A DNA stretch of 64,000 nucleotides from Selaginella moellendorffii (taxonomy: Eukaryota; Streptophyta; Lycopodiopsida; Selaginellales; Selaginellaceae). The stretch lies in contig NW_003314262.1 of assembly GCF_000143415.4 (NCBI RefSeq), forward strand, positions 2,592,603 through 2,656,602. Direction: 5' to 3'. The notes under the pieces are model-generated. The model had not been told where the DNA came from. It searched no databases and saw only the letters and a program-made list of their open reading frames with translations. The position numbers were made by a program, and so were the translations under genes. Shown here piece after piece: positions 19,909-30,703 of the stretch; the stretch's first letter is position 1, and each line of letters starts with the position of its first letter.

Positions 19909-20979
19909 CACACTGTAGAGACAGTTGAATAACAGGATCAGTTGCAGCAATATCCTTGTTCTTGTTTGTGCCTTTTTCCCCCCAGGATGTCAGCACGCAA
20001 CATGCAAATACTTGCTACCAGACATATCGGCGCGTTATTTCTGCGTAAGTCTCAATCTTTAAACAAAACATATGAAAATATAACTGGGATGCCTTCCTGT
20101 AGCAGATCTTCGCCTAACTTGATCTGGGAAATTTTCCTGGAGTAAGCTGGTAAGGAGCATGCAAGGGGTGTGAATCGCTTTAATTTTATAAAGCCTGTTC
20201 CGTGGTGGTGCATCAGAGAGAAACAGACGTTTTGAGAAGCCAAATTCCGCGTTGCATTCATAGCAGCGATGTGATCGGGCCGCTAGCGACACTAAGAAGT
20301 AAGATCAAACACATCTCTTTGCTAATTTTGGGTATAACAAGCTGCACGTGATTTCATTGTGCAGGGACAGAGGGGTCAGGACCTCTCACGCTAAGTGCTC
20401 TACACAAGAGATGGCATTCATTCCGCACCGTCATACAAGCGCGAAAAGAAAAGGCTGGCCCGTCTGGCTCTGGTGGTGCTTGAAAAAGCAGGAGACCGTC
20501 TTTCCACGGAGGAGGGTCGTCGTTTTGCAGCGGCTTCTAGATTCTCTCAGTTCTCTTCCACCGTGGAACGTGGCTAAAGAGTGGAAGACAAGAGAACGAA
20601 GCTGATAGAGTTTTGCTCCCCTCGCCAGGAACCGAGGCCACTGGTAGTGGTCATTTCCTAACGCGAGCCACGAGGTTGAGGCAGGACAGTGGTGTGCATT
20701 GAATGCAAGAGTGCTGCTGTTACGACTGAGAGCGAGGTAACTTCTAGAGCAGGAAAAGCAGTGTCTTATTACCTCGTCTTTTCTTCCCATCCTAGAAGGA
20801 GCGAGAAGAGCGCCGCATCAAGAAGAGCGCAGCAACAAGAAGAGCGCCGTTGACAACAACGATCCTGGTTACTCCTTCAGCTGTGGAGACTGGTGAGTTT
20901 TATCATGAACTCTCTAGCAGCATTCTTCGCTGCTCTTTCCGGCAAGTACTTAGCTCGATCATTAGGAGGAGGTGCTAGA
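19909..20979 (+). other. Taspase 3' flank with exon-like segments; peroxidase leader
   Basis: 19986-20044 is framed by a strong acceptor (TTTTTCCCCCCAG) and donor (GTAAGT), and 20106-20141 by AGCAG and GTAAGC. Together they stay open in the frame DVSTQHANTCYQTYRRVIS... and join in phase to a donor inside the last taspase exon (GTGAGA at 19873). A further GTAAGA...GTGCAG intron (20300-20364) is followed by an open stretch. They may be alternative taspase 3' exons or a separate small gene. From about 20600 the sequence is probably peroxidase leader, with three repeats of the AAGAAGAGCGC type at 20810-20852. Confidence 0.35.
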
Positions 20980-22720
20980 ATGAAGACTTACAGGGGAATG
21001 CTGCTCCTTTCAGTGATGCTAGTAGCTACATTGTCTTGGGCAGCAAGGGAAACAAGCGAAGTCATGGAACCGGCGCACCATTGTCCGGACCACGACGACG
21101 GCGATTATTACAGGTGCAGAGGTAGATTTAACGGGGGTGGAGGTCCCAACATCGGTGATGGAAGTGGCGGTAACTTTGGTGGAGGCAACGGCGGTAACTT
21201 TGGTGGTGGTGGAGGAAACTTTGGAAACGGGGGAGGGCCTGGTTCCAACTTTGGGGGTGGAACTGGGGGGAGCTTTGGAAATGGCGGTGGTGGCCCGGGT
21301 TCCAACTTCGGGGGTGGTGGAAGCTTTGGGAATGGAGGTGGTGGCCCGGGTTCCAACTTTGGAGGTGGTGGTCCGGGTTCCAATTTTGGAGGTGGAAGTG
21401 GAGGGAGTTTTGGCAATGGAGGTGGTCCGGGTTCGAACTTTGGTGGTGGAAGTGGAGGGAATTTTGGCAATGGAGGTGGTCCGGGTTCTAACTTTGGTGG
21501 TGGAAGCGGAGGGAGTTTTGGCAGTCCTGGAGGGAACATCGGCAGTGGAGGAGGCAGCGGAATTGGTGGTGGAAGCGGAGGGAGTTTTGGCAGTCCTGGA
21601 GGGAACATCGGCAATGGAGGAGGCAGTGGAATTGGTTTTGGTAGCCCGAATGCTGGCGGAGGTGATGCGTCTGGGAGCAGCGGTGGTAACTCAGGTCTAA
21701 GAATCGGTTTCTACTCGTCATCGTGTCCAAATGCGGAGAGCATTGTGCGAGCTGCCTTCTCTGGAAATTTTATTACCGATCCAACAGCACCCGCAGCACT
21801 CCTTCGGCTGGCTTTTCACGACTGCCAAGTCGGGGTAAGCATTTTTCTCGTTTCCTTTTCATGCTTTTTTATACGTTTTGTTCTACAGGGTTGCGACGCG
21901 TCCATCTTGCTCGACTCGAAAGGTTCCATCAAAAGCGAGAGAGACTCGGACAAGAACTTTGGCATCCGCCGCTTGGATTTCATCGACAGGATCAAGTCGA
22001 TGCTGGAGGCTGCCTGTCCGGGAGTCGTCTCGTGCGCGGACATCATCGTTCTGGTGGCCAGAGAATCCATCGTCTTCACCGGAGGCCCGACAATCCCCGT
22101 GCTCACAGGAAGAAGAGATGGCACAGCCGCTTCCAACGCCGCAGCCGACAGGCTGTTGCCTCCAGCAACCGTAAGCGTCGACAACTTCATCAGCCTCTTC
22201 GCATCCAAGGGCCTCTCTCTCGACGAAAGCGTTGCAATCATCGGTACGTTTCAAGGCTTTTCTTTCCAGCAAACTTTCCAAGGACGATTGATCCGAACTT
22301 CTGTACTTTTGCATTCCAGGAGCTCACACAATTGGAGTTGGGCACTGCGTCAACATTGTGAATCGGCTCTATCCAAACCAGGACAGTAAGATCGGCCTCC
22401 TGTTCGCGAGCCGGCTGAGAGTCCAGTGCCCGACGGCCAATCCCCGGATGCTCAACAACATTACAGTGATCAACAACGATATGACCAACCTCGTGTTTGA
22501 CAACCAGTACTTCCGGGACCTTATGAACGGGCAGGGGCTCTTCACCATCGATTCGGAGCTTGCGCTGGACAGCCGCACGTCGCCAGTGGTGGCGCGCTTC
22601 TCCACGAACCAGCAGCTCTTCCTCGACACATTCTCTTCGGCTTTCGTCAAGCTCACGTCCAGCAATGTCTTGACGGGACAGAGTGGACAGGTTCGAAAGT
22701 ACTGCCACTCGGTGAACTAG
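20980..22720 (+). CDS. Class III peroxidase with glycine-rich N-terminal domain
   Basis: Secreted haem peroxidase, probably acting in the cell wall on phenolics or hydrogen peroxide. Exons 20980-21834, 21889-22243 and 22320-22720 give 536 aa. The start at 20980 is preferred over the upstream in-frame ATGs (from 20893) because it opens directly into a signal peptide (MKTYRGMLLLSVMLVATLSWA). Residues about 50-235 are a Gly/Asn/Ser/Phe repeat domain (GGGPGSNFGGG, GGSFGNGG units) like wall glycine-rich proteins. The peroxidase domain starts near 240: distal LLRLAFHDC with Arg and His, proximal AHTIG His, GCDAS, CPGVVSCADI, and all eight disulfide cysteines to the terminal KYC. Intron positions match the family. 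A long GRP extension on a class III peroxidase is unusual. This is the parent of the four truncated copies downstream. Confidence 0.92.
21121..21690 (+). repeat. Glycine-rich coding tandem repeat
   Basis: Imperfect repeats of roughly 30-60 bp built on GGTGGTGGAAGTGG, TTTGG and AAYGGAGG words encode the peroxidase GRP domain. Larger units are repeated almost exactly, for example GGGAGTTTTGGCAGTCC at 21511-21527 and again at 21580-21596. Such arrays expand and contract easily. Confidence 0.8.
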
Positions 22721-23855
22721 ATTTATAGAGTATTGGGAGACGCCATTTTGGATGTTGCTTCTTGTTCAGAGTTTAGAAGTTGCATTTGGCTTCCACAAAT
22801 ATTCTATGGAGTTGTAGAATTAGTCTTTTGACTTAGCACTTATATGATATTTATGTTATTTTGGAAGATTTTGTTTGAGTAAAATTATTATTGAGAAAAA
22901 ACAAGAGGTTTGTCATTTCAAAGTAGAATTTGTAAAAACTTTCCACTTTTCCATGAGAAGAACATGTAAGTTCAATTATTATCTTTGACTTTGTTTTAAA
23001 GATTATTTCTTGAGATAGCAAATAAACAAGAATGTATTGAAAAATAATTTTAAAGAATTCATAAAATAAAGTTAAAATTTAATGTTTTAAATTTGTATCA
23101 AGATTGGAAGATTTTGAAGTAAACCTCCCCAAAGTTATTGTTATTATTTTATATTGTTGTGGTATATATTTTACTAACAATATATTAATTGCAGAGATGA
23201 ACAATTACTTGATACATATTGAAGGGAAGGATCCGATTTGCCCTCATGCCCAACTAAAGTGAGTGAAAGGTGTAATCTTGAACTTTGAAAAATAATTAAA
23301 TTAAATTTCTTTCAAAAGTAAATTAAAACTTCAAAAAACAACTAAAAACATAACTTTTAATTTTTAAAATTAACAATTATATTAATTATTCTAAAAATAT
23401 CATGTTCATGGCCAATTATGTATTTATAAATTAAAATTTCTTTGCAATTAACCTTTTAATCTTTATAATATATAAAAGCATCACTCACAGCATAAATATT
23501 AAAATAAAGAATGGGTTAACTTTTATTTGATGTAATGCCATTAATTGTTATTCCCTTTTGTCTATTTAGTTTCACAAATTTAATCTTGCTATATTTATTT
23601 ATATTTTATTTTCAAAATTTAAATTAATATTAAAGTTGTGAGGCTTTTTATTATTATTGTAGTAAAATTTAATATCGAAAGGAGTTGTATTAAGGATAAC
23701 TCTCAATTAATTATGCCTATAAAGTGTAATGTGGATTCCCATTTCACAACATCATTCCAACTAAAGTTTAAAGTTTTCATAATTATAATTAATATTACAA
23801 TTCATCCTTTTAATTTTAATTAAACTAATTAAAAAGGCACCTTTTCGAAAATAAG
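22721..23855. repeat. Peroxidase 3' flank, founder of the repeated AT-rich spacer
   Basis: AT-rich stretch with no gene. From about 22775 (TTGCATTTGGCTTCCACAAA) it recurs behind every peroxidase fragment and before the Dof-like copies: 25675 on, 31040-31700, 33520-34560, 36867-37860, 45080-45740 and 52935-53590. It is therefore part of the amplified unit. Confidence 0.75.
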
Positions 23856-23862
23856 TATAAAT
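23856..23862 (+). promoter_or_regulatory. TATA box of Dof-like copy A
   Basis: TATAAAT in the conserved context ATAAGTATAAAT, 46 bp before the ATG, followed by CACTAGGGTTTATTGCATC just before the start. The same box and leader are present before all six copies (31704, 34554, 37848, 45744 and 53600, approximately). Confidence 0.5.
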
Positions 23863-23901
23863 CTGTGGACCCAGAATGTGTACACTAGGGTTTATTGCAT
23901 C

Positions 23902-24525
23902 ATGAAGAGGAAGGCACAGGACGCAGAGATCCCCATGCTCGATGATCTGGAAGACGAGGTCCAAGGCGACGGATGGGAGTACGAGGGAGGCTTGGCTTGC
24001 CCTCCTTGGGACCCGGAAGCTCTCAAAAGCTTCTGTGCCATGGAGGACTGGTGTGGAGAGCCGGTGATGGCGAGAGTCAAGCCCAAAGAGCCCGCGAACA
24101 AGCCCAAGATTTCGAGCAATCCCGAGAGGCCAGAGACTCTGAGCAAGCCCAGTTCGAGCGAGCCCAAGAGGCCCAAGACTCCAAGCGAGCCCAAGCGGCC
24201 AAATATTTCGAGCGAGCCCAAGAGGCCCAAGACTTCGAGCGAGCCCAAGCGGGCAAAGGCTTCGAAAAGCTGTGGTGGTGAGGCCAAGACGAGGAAGAAC
24301 GCGTCCGCAAAGGTGACGCCCGAGCTGCGAGCGCTGCTAGCGAAGGTGAGGGCTACGCTGCCCGAGCAAATCGACTGCCCGTGGTGTGGGCGCATCTGGT
24401 GCACGAGGTTCTACGATTTCAACAATCACAAGCCTGGGCAGCCCCGGTACCATTGTAAGCCATGCAAGCGGACCTGGACCAAAGACAAGGTGCCAAGGCC
24501 AAGGAGCAAAAGGCCAGCATTCTAG
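23902..24525 (+). CDS. Dof-like zinc-finger protein, copy A
   Basis: 207 aa, single exon, starting MKRKAQDAEI. An acidic N-terminus (PMLDDLEDEVQGDGWEYEGG) is followed by a linker of 8-10-residue SEPKRPKT-type repeats (about 75-118). The C-terminal finger is CPWC at 159-162, FYDFNN, QPRY, then CKPC at 185-188 and WTKDKV. This resembles the Dof domain (C-x2-C-x21-C-x2-C with YYNNY, QPR and WTKGG), but the spacing is 22, the first half is altered and the usual basic tail is missing. Dof proteins are plant transcription factors binding AAAG; DNA binding here is inferred. Copy A has His/Arg (NNHKPG, CKPCKRTW) where all others have Tyr/Leu, and lacks one KPKRKS element. Confidence 0.7.
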   Translation: MKRKAQDAEIPMLDDLEDEVQGDGWEYEGGLACPPWDPEALKSFCAMEDWCGEPVMARVKPKEPANKPKISSNPERPETLSKPSSSEPKRPKTPSEPKRPNISSEPKRPKTSSEPKRAKASKSCGGEAKTRKNASAKVTPELRALLAKVRATLPEQIDCPWCGRIWCTRFYDFNNHKPGQPRYHCKPCKRTWTKDKVPRPRSKRPAF

Positions 24526-24714
24526 ACCATCGATCCACATGTTTCTTCTCACCTTAGATCAAAGAATCATATACAAGGGAATTTGATTTACCAGAGTTTC
24601 TAGCTTACCTGGGCTGAGCTTAAAGGTGCCAGCGTTCTGTTTTTTTTTTTGTTTTTTTCTTTTCCTCGTTTCTTCATTTCTTGGCGTACCTCTGCGTTTT
24701 TTTTCCAACACTGA

Positions 24715-24811
24715 CTCAGAGTATAAAGCAAGACCAATGTAAGGCAGAGTATTGCAACTTCAAACAGTGAGTATTTAATAATTTGCTTCCCAAGTGCGAG
24801 AAACAACTGTA
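24715..24811 (+). repeat. Displaced mitoferrin 3' tail
   Basis: About 95 bp (GTATAAAGCAAGACCAATGT to GTGCGAGAAACAACTGTA) match the end of the carrier locus at 35470-35563 and 54512-54603. They stop at the same base before peroxidase intron sequence. The same join occurs at 32665, 38810 and 46705 (approximately), marking one ancestral recombination junction. Confidence 0.75.
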
Positions 24812-24844
24812 CGTTTATACGTTTTTATACGTTTTGTTCTATAG

Positions 24845-25610
24845 GGTTGCGACGCGTCCATCTTGCTCGACTCGAAAGGTTCCATCAAAAGCGAAAGAGA
24901 CTCGGACAAGAACTTTGGCATCCGCCGCTTGGATTTCATCGACAGGATCAAGTTGATGCTGGAGGCCGCCTGTCCGGGAGTCGTCTCGTGCGCGGACATC
25001 ATCGTTCTGGTGGCCAGAGAATCCATCGTCTTCACCAGAGGCCCGACAATCCCCATGCTCACAGGAAGAAGAGACAGCACAGCCGCTTCCAACGCCGCAG
25101 CCGACAGGCTGTTGCCTCCAGCAACCGTAAGCGTCGACAACTTCATCAGCCTCTTCGCATCCAAGGGCCTCTCTCTCGACGAAAGCGTTGCAATCATCGG
25201 TACGTCTCAAGGCTTTTCTTTCCAGCAAACTTTCCAAGGACAATTGATCCGAACTTCTGTACTTTTGCATTCCAGGAGCTCACACAATTGGAGTCGGGCA
25301 CTGTGTCAACATTGTGAATCGGCTCTATCCAAACCAGGACAGTAAGATCAGTCTCCTGTTTGCGAGCCGGCTGAGAGTCCAGTGCCCGACGGCCAATCCC
25401 TGGATGCTCAACAACATTACAGTGATCAACAACGATATGACCAACCTCGTCTTTGACAACCAGTACTTCCGGGACCTTATAGCGCGCTTCTCCACGAACC
25501 AGCAGCTCTTCCTCAACACATTCTCTTCGGCTTTCGTCAAGCTCACGTCCAGCAATGTCTTGACAGGACAGAGTGGACAGGTTCGAAAGTACTGCCACTC
25601 AGTGAACTAG
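24845..25610 (+). pseudogene. Peroxidase fragment P1 (exons 2-3 only)
   Basis: Copy of the peroxidase at 20980 starting inside intron 1 (TTTTATACGTTTTGTTCTATAG). Exon 2 is 24845-25199 and exon 3 is 25276-25610. It lacks the signal peptide, glycine-rich domain, distal Arg/His and first two cysteines, so it cannot be an active secreted peroxidase. Exon 3 has an in-frame 66-nt deletion (22 residues between FRDL and ARFSTNQ). The remaining frame is open to the normal stop. Confidence 0.85.
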
Positions 25611-26049
25611 ATTTATAGAGTATTGGGGAGATGCACTTTTGGATGTTGCTTCTTGTCAAGAGTTTAGAAGTTGCATTTGGCTTCCACAAATATTGAATGG
25701 AGTCAGCACTTACATGTTATTTTGGAAGATTTTGATAGAGTAAAATTATCATTGAAAAAAAACACAAAAATATTTTGAAAAATAATTTTAAAGAATTCAT
25801 GAAATGAAGTGAAAATTTAATGTTTAAGATTTGTATCAAAATTAGAAGATCTTATAATAAACCTTTCCAAAGTTATTATTATTATTTTATATTGTTATGG
25901 TATGTAATTTACTAGTAATATATTAATTGCCGAGATAGATTGGTGGATATGGAGGAAAAGGATTTAGTTTGCCCTCAATAAGCCAGCCAAAGTAAGTGGG
26001 AGGAGTAATTTTGAACTTTGAAAAAAAAAATTTCTTTCAAAATTAAATT
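25611..26049. repeat. AT-rich unit spacer before RT1
   Basis: Repeat-unit 3' flank of P1. It ends AAAATTAAATT, where the LTR element begins. No gene. Confidence 0.6.
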
Positions 26050-26220
26050 TGTGAGTGCATGGAATATGGAAAGGGAATACATGTGCATATCAATTAGCCC
26101 AAAAACCCTAGCATATATACAGGAGCGAGTGGTTCGGATTGAAACCAATCTGACGGCTACCAAAATCCCACTATGCTAATATTAATATACAGCATCGTAA
26201 CCGTACACTTGGCCCTCATA
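26050..26220 (-). repeat. RT1 3' LTR
   Basis: Begins TGTGAGTGCATGG and ends GGCCCTCATA on the plus strand. The adjoining 26221-26236 (TCATCCCCTCCTCTCA; purine-rich on the element strand) is the polypurine tract. Confidence 0.85.
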
Positions 26221-26252
26221 TCATCCCCTCCTCTCAGAATAATGGAAGACCA

Positions 26253-29200
26253 TCAGGGTTCTCTTGTAGACGGGCCGGGATCTGGAGGAACATCAAGAGG
26301 AGGCATCGGTGGTTCTGTAGATGGTATTAACCGCTCCTGATCCCTTTGTATGAAGCGTTTCAACCATTGCACATGCACAATCTTTGGAGGATTAGCCTGC
26401 TGGACGTCATGCCGAACCTCATAAACTTGTGGTTCAACTTGCTGCAACACACAATACGGTCCTTTCCACTGTGCAAGGAGCCCCTTAGATAAACCACATA
26501 CCGTAAGATGGGGAAAACGGACTAACACCAAATCATCCACTTTGTACTCCGCAGGTGGACGATGATGGGAGTTGTAGCGCCGTTGTTGTCCCACTTGTAC
26601 GCAGTCTAAGTGTTCGGCAGACTCTGCTCGGACAAGTGGAAGAATGCTAGTCAAATATTGATCCCATGATCTAGCATCCGCAACTCATGGCAATCGCGAA
26701 GGTAAACTCAGCTCCGTTGGTAATATTGGATCATGACCATATAAGAGTTTATATGGTGAAGCACTAACAGAACTCTACACCCCAGTGACATATGCATACC
26801 AAAGAGACGGCAAATAACCATCCCAATCCGAATGCTGAAAGTTCACATACTTTGCAATCATCCCCTTGAACGTCTGAACGAGCCGTTCCACCAGACCGTC
26901 TGATTGTGGATGATAAACACTCGTGAAAGTGTGGCAAATCCCCAACCGAGACGTCAAAACATGAAATGCCTCAGCCATAAATGCGGGACCATTATCTGAA
27001 AGAATCCGCTCTGGACAAGAATGTTAGAACACCACTCGATTGAGGAGGAAGTATCCAACAGCAGTTGTAGAGGCACTAGCAAGAGCACCAACTTCCATCC
27101 AACGAGTCAAATAGTCAGAAGCAATAATAACATACTCATTGCCAGTAATCGACCATGGAAAAGGTCCCATAAGATCAAATGCCACCAACTCAAACGGACG
27201 GGAAATTGCAATTGACTCCAACCGTCCTTCCGCTGCCGGAGGGGGAGTATTACGAGCTTGGCACCAAATGCAGCTACGCACATACCAGATAATATCACGT
27301 TGCATCTCCGGCTAATAGAAAGACCTGCGTAGCTTCTCGATTACACGGCGATGTCCCATATGCCCACCTAGAACAGGAGAATCATGGTAGGCATGGAAAA
27401 ACTACAGAATAAAGATAGAAGGCACCACCAGCCGTAAATGATCATCAAAATCTGTCCCCACAAAATAAAGAAGGCCATCTTTAAGACGATATTGAGAATG
27501 TAAATGCCGAAAAGGCAAGTCATCAGCAAGTGATGCAGGATTCTCAAACCCATCTCGAAGCCTTTGAATCCATGGCTCAATCTTTTGAGCCTCGCAAACC
27601 TCATCAAGCGAAGGTAGATCTTGCTCTGCACCTTGTGGACACTGAACATCAAGTATAGCAACTGCCGAAGGCACAGAATCCTTGTCTAGAAAATCCACAG
27701 ATGCTGGAACAATAGGCTCATTAGAAATATGAGAGGAGAGTGAAGAAGGAAGAGGAGCTCGAGAAAGGGCATCAACATCAGCCATAAAACTCCCTGGGCG
27801 GTGAATAACATCAAAATCATATATGTGAAGCTTCAAAGCCCACCGAGCAGTACGACCAACTAGGTTCTTCCGCTTTAATAATGAAGTAACAGCAGCATGG
27901 TCACCTTCAAGTAACGTCTGAGAACCATGTAGATATGCATGAAGTTTCTCAAAACCCCAAACTGCTGCTAAACACTCCTCTGTCGTGGAGTAGTTCATCA
28001 CTGCTAGTTGTAATGTACGGCTTATATATGCAATGGGATGGCGCTGATCAAGCACACTCGAGCTCTCTTGCATTAACACACCTCCAAGACCAATGTCAGA
28101 AGCATCTACTTGCAAAATAAAAGGTCGAGTGTAGTCAGGATATGCCAAAACCGGAGGAGTTGTCAATAATTCTTTGAGATCCCCGAATGCCCGCTCACAA
28201 TCTGAAGACCAAATGAAAGATGACGTTGATGACTTTAGCAACGCTCGCAATGGTGCAGTGCGATCAGAAAGATGATCCACAAAACACCTGAGATACTGCA
28301 CCTTGCCCAAGAAGCGCTGCACATCATTCACACACTTCGGAGTAGGGAACTTTAGAACAGCCACAAGTTTGTCAGGATCAACTTGCAAACCCTCACGAGA
28401 AATACGGCACCCAAAATAAGTTGTGTCCTTGGATCCAAACACACACTTCGACCGCTTCAGCTTTAAACCAATGTCACGTAGCCGATCCAACACTTTACAA
28501 ACATCACAAACGTGCTCCTCCCACATCCCCTCTGAGTGAATCAAGACATCATCAATGAAATCAGCAATCACCTCCAGCATATTGCAAAGAACCTCGTCCA
28601 TCATCTGTTGAAAAGTTGCTGGAGCATTGTTCAAACCAAATGGCATCACCAAGAACTCATACAAACCAAATGGTTTATGAAAAGCAATCTTAGGAATATC
28701 TTCTTCGACCATCAGTACTTGCTAGTACCCAGAAGCAAAATCTAGCTTGGTGAACCAACGACTTCGCCCCAAACGATCTAAGAGATCAGCAGTGTGAGGA
28801 AGAGGGTACACATCCGGGATCGTTATGTCATTTAACAGACGATAGTCGATGCAGAAACTAATACTCCTATCAGGCTTCGTCACAAGATGAGGTTCACATG
28901 CCCAAGGACTCCGCGACTTCCGAATAACACCCTTCTCCAACATCTTTTTGACATTTGCATGTAAAATCTTGATCTCCTTTGGTGACCAACGACGAACAGG
29001 AACCTTGATTGGACGAGCATCCCCAGTTGGAATTGGATGACGTGTGGCAATCTTGGCTCCAGACGATAGGTCAAAGTCAAAGAGATCAGAATACTCCTTC
29101 ATGAGCTTGTCAACTGCTGCAACACATAGATCGTCGGAGGGATCGGAAAAGGGAAGAGCAGAACAAGATGGAAATACAGGAGGAAATAGTGGGGAAACAA

Positions 29201-29642
29201 AAGTAATGGAAGCAGAGGTAGAAGTAGAGGGACAAAAAGGTACTGAAGTGAGAGGAATGGATGAAACATAAGGAAGTACAAGACAAGGGGGAGAAGCCTC
29301 AAAGTCACATTTGGCATGATTGCGCTGCAACCAATCCATACCAAGAATGAGGTCAAAAGCTTGACTCGGCACCACCCACAACGATTGCAACTCAAGCTTG
29401 AGATTGCCCACACGCACAACCAGGTCTGCCTCATCCCGTGCACATGCATGTATACGGCCGTTGCCATAAAGAATGAAAACTGGTTCCGCCGCACGACGCA
29501 AGTGTAGACGACAATGTGTGGCAATAGGTTGAGCAATAGAAGATAAACTCGAACCTGTATCAACCAATACAAAGAGAATAATAAAAGACCTCTTGTTATA
29601 AAGACGAGCTTGGAAAGTAAACATTGGATGAACTGGTGCCAA
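26253..29642 (-). pseudogene. RT1 pol: protease, RT, RNase H, integrase
   Basis: Protease has VLVDTGSS near the right end. RT has PVRRWSPKEIKILHA, ISFCIDYRLLND, FGLNNAPATFQ and the catalytic FIDDVLIHS. RNase H has LQVDASDIGLGG. Integrase has a C-x2-C zinc part (CIWCQ), AFDLMGPFP, LSDNGPAF and the HPQSDGLVE region, then a GPY-like module (QWKGPYCVLQQV). Frame breaks include TAG at 28722-28724 (a Trp in RT3), TAG at 27312-27314 (a Trp in RT3) and others. RT1 keeps the protease frame that RT2 and RT3 have lost. Confidence 0.85.
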
Positions 29643-29881
29643 GTGAACCCCTTGATGATACTCCTAAAAGAAAGATGGAGGGGTCACTGACTTATTCGCG
29701 TAAGGTTCCTCCATTACTCGCGTGACTCCTCGTTTCCCGGATGCATCTCAGTGTCCAAACCTTCCATTGCAGCAGCACCAACGGGACGTTACTGACGCCA
29801 AGGTCTCCACCCAGGAAATGGAGGTCGCCAATCCGGAAAACGCTGACAACGCCGATAAGTATGACCAACTTCATCACATGT

Positions 29882-30461
29882 TCAGCAGCGAACATCACGG
29901 CCACGACCACGTCCTCGCCCGTGACCTTGGACTCGAGCAGCAGCAGCATCAACCTCCATTGGAACAAGACCATCACCCACAGAAAGTGGAGCTGAAGGAC
30001 GTGCAGCGAGAAGTGGAAGAGGCGATGTCTCATAACGTTGTGCCAAGTGAAGAGCATCATCAAGGGTGGTAGGAGCAAGTGCATGCACAAGTCCGACAAG
30101 ATCTTGACAAAGTGCTGGCCACAACATTCCTAGCTTGATCCGCTCCGACATATTTGGCTCCGCACGAAGCAAAAGACTTCGGAAACGAACACCAAATTGC
30201 ATCACCGACTCAGATGGCCCTTGGTGAAGACGATGCAATTCTTGGAAAGCATCATCACAGTTATCAGCATGTTCAAAGGCGCGTTTGAAGACATCCGAAA
30301 GAACACTCCAATCCCTGCGAGTGGCTGCTCCCAAACCGTTGTACCATTGCAACGCCGTCCCTTGGAGACATGTGGGAAACTCACGCAAACGTCAAGCATT
30401 ATCCCAAGAATGATATGTGGCAATCACTGTAAAGTGATCGAACCAATGGTACACATCATAT
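29882..30461 (-). pseudogene. RT1 gag, main part
   Basis: Capsid-like region (LREFPTCLQGTALQWYNGL, MQFGVRFRSLLLRAEPN) ending in an RG-rich tail and a CCHC knuckle with a stop at its second position. The codon before LREFPT is also preceded by an in-frame TGA. The missing N-terminal part lies on the other strand at 30514-30703. Confidence 0.75.
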
Positions 30462-30473
30462 TTTAGCTTTTTG

Positions 30474-30703
30474 TCATTTTTTTTCTTTTGTTCTTTCTTT
30501 TTCATTCGTCTCCATGGCAGATCAACAATCTCCTCCTTTGACTCTGGAGCAGCAGTTAGTACAATTGCTTAATGCTATGTGCTTGCAATTGAACAACCAA
30601 ACTTAGTTAATGGCGGCGTTCATGGCACATGGTACAACTCCTCTTACTCTTGGTGCCAATCCTTGTGTTCGGCCAAAGTTCTTTCACGGGAATCCTGGGG
30701 ATG
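30474..30703 (+). repeat. Inverted gag N-terminal segment of RT1
   Basis: Reads in the plus direction although the element runs minus. ATG at 30514 opens MADQQSPPLTLEQQLVQLLN, one TAG interrupts, and the frame continues to RPKFFHGNPGDA, the natural lead-in to the capsid region left on the minus strand. The segment is bounded by exact 12-bp inverted repeats TTTAGCTTTTTG (30462-30473) and CAAAAAGCTAAA (30704-30715). Confidence 0.75.

Noticed and set aside
20893-20979. Longer N-terminus of the peroxidase (start at 20893)
   Set aside because: It would place 29 residues before a good signal peptide; the ATG at 20980 fits secretion.
21108-21614. Proline-rich minus-strand ORF opposite the peroxidase
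   Set aside because: It is the antisense of the glycine-rich repeat; GGN codons read as Pro on the other strand.
23973-24281. Second-frame ORFs with AQEAQDFERAQ repeats in the Dof-like copies
   Set aside because: By-product of a 3n repeat; the main frame alone has start context and zinc finger.
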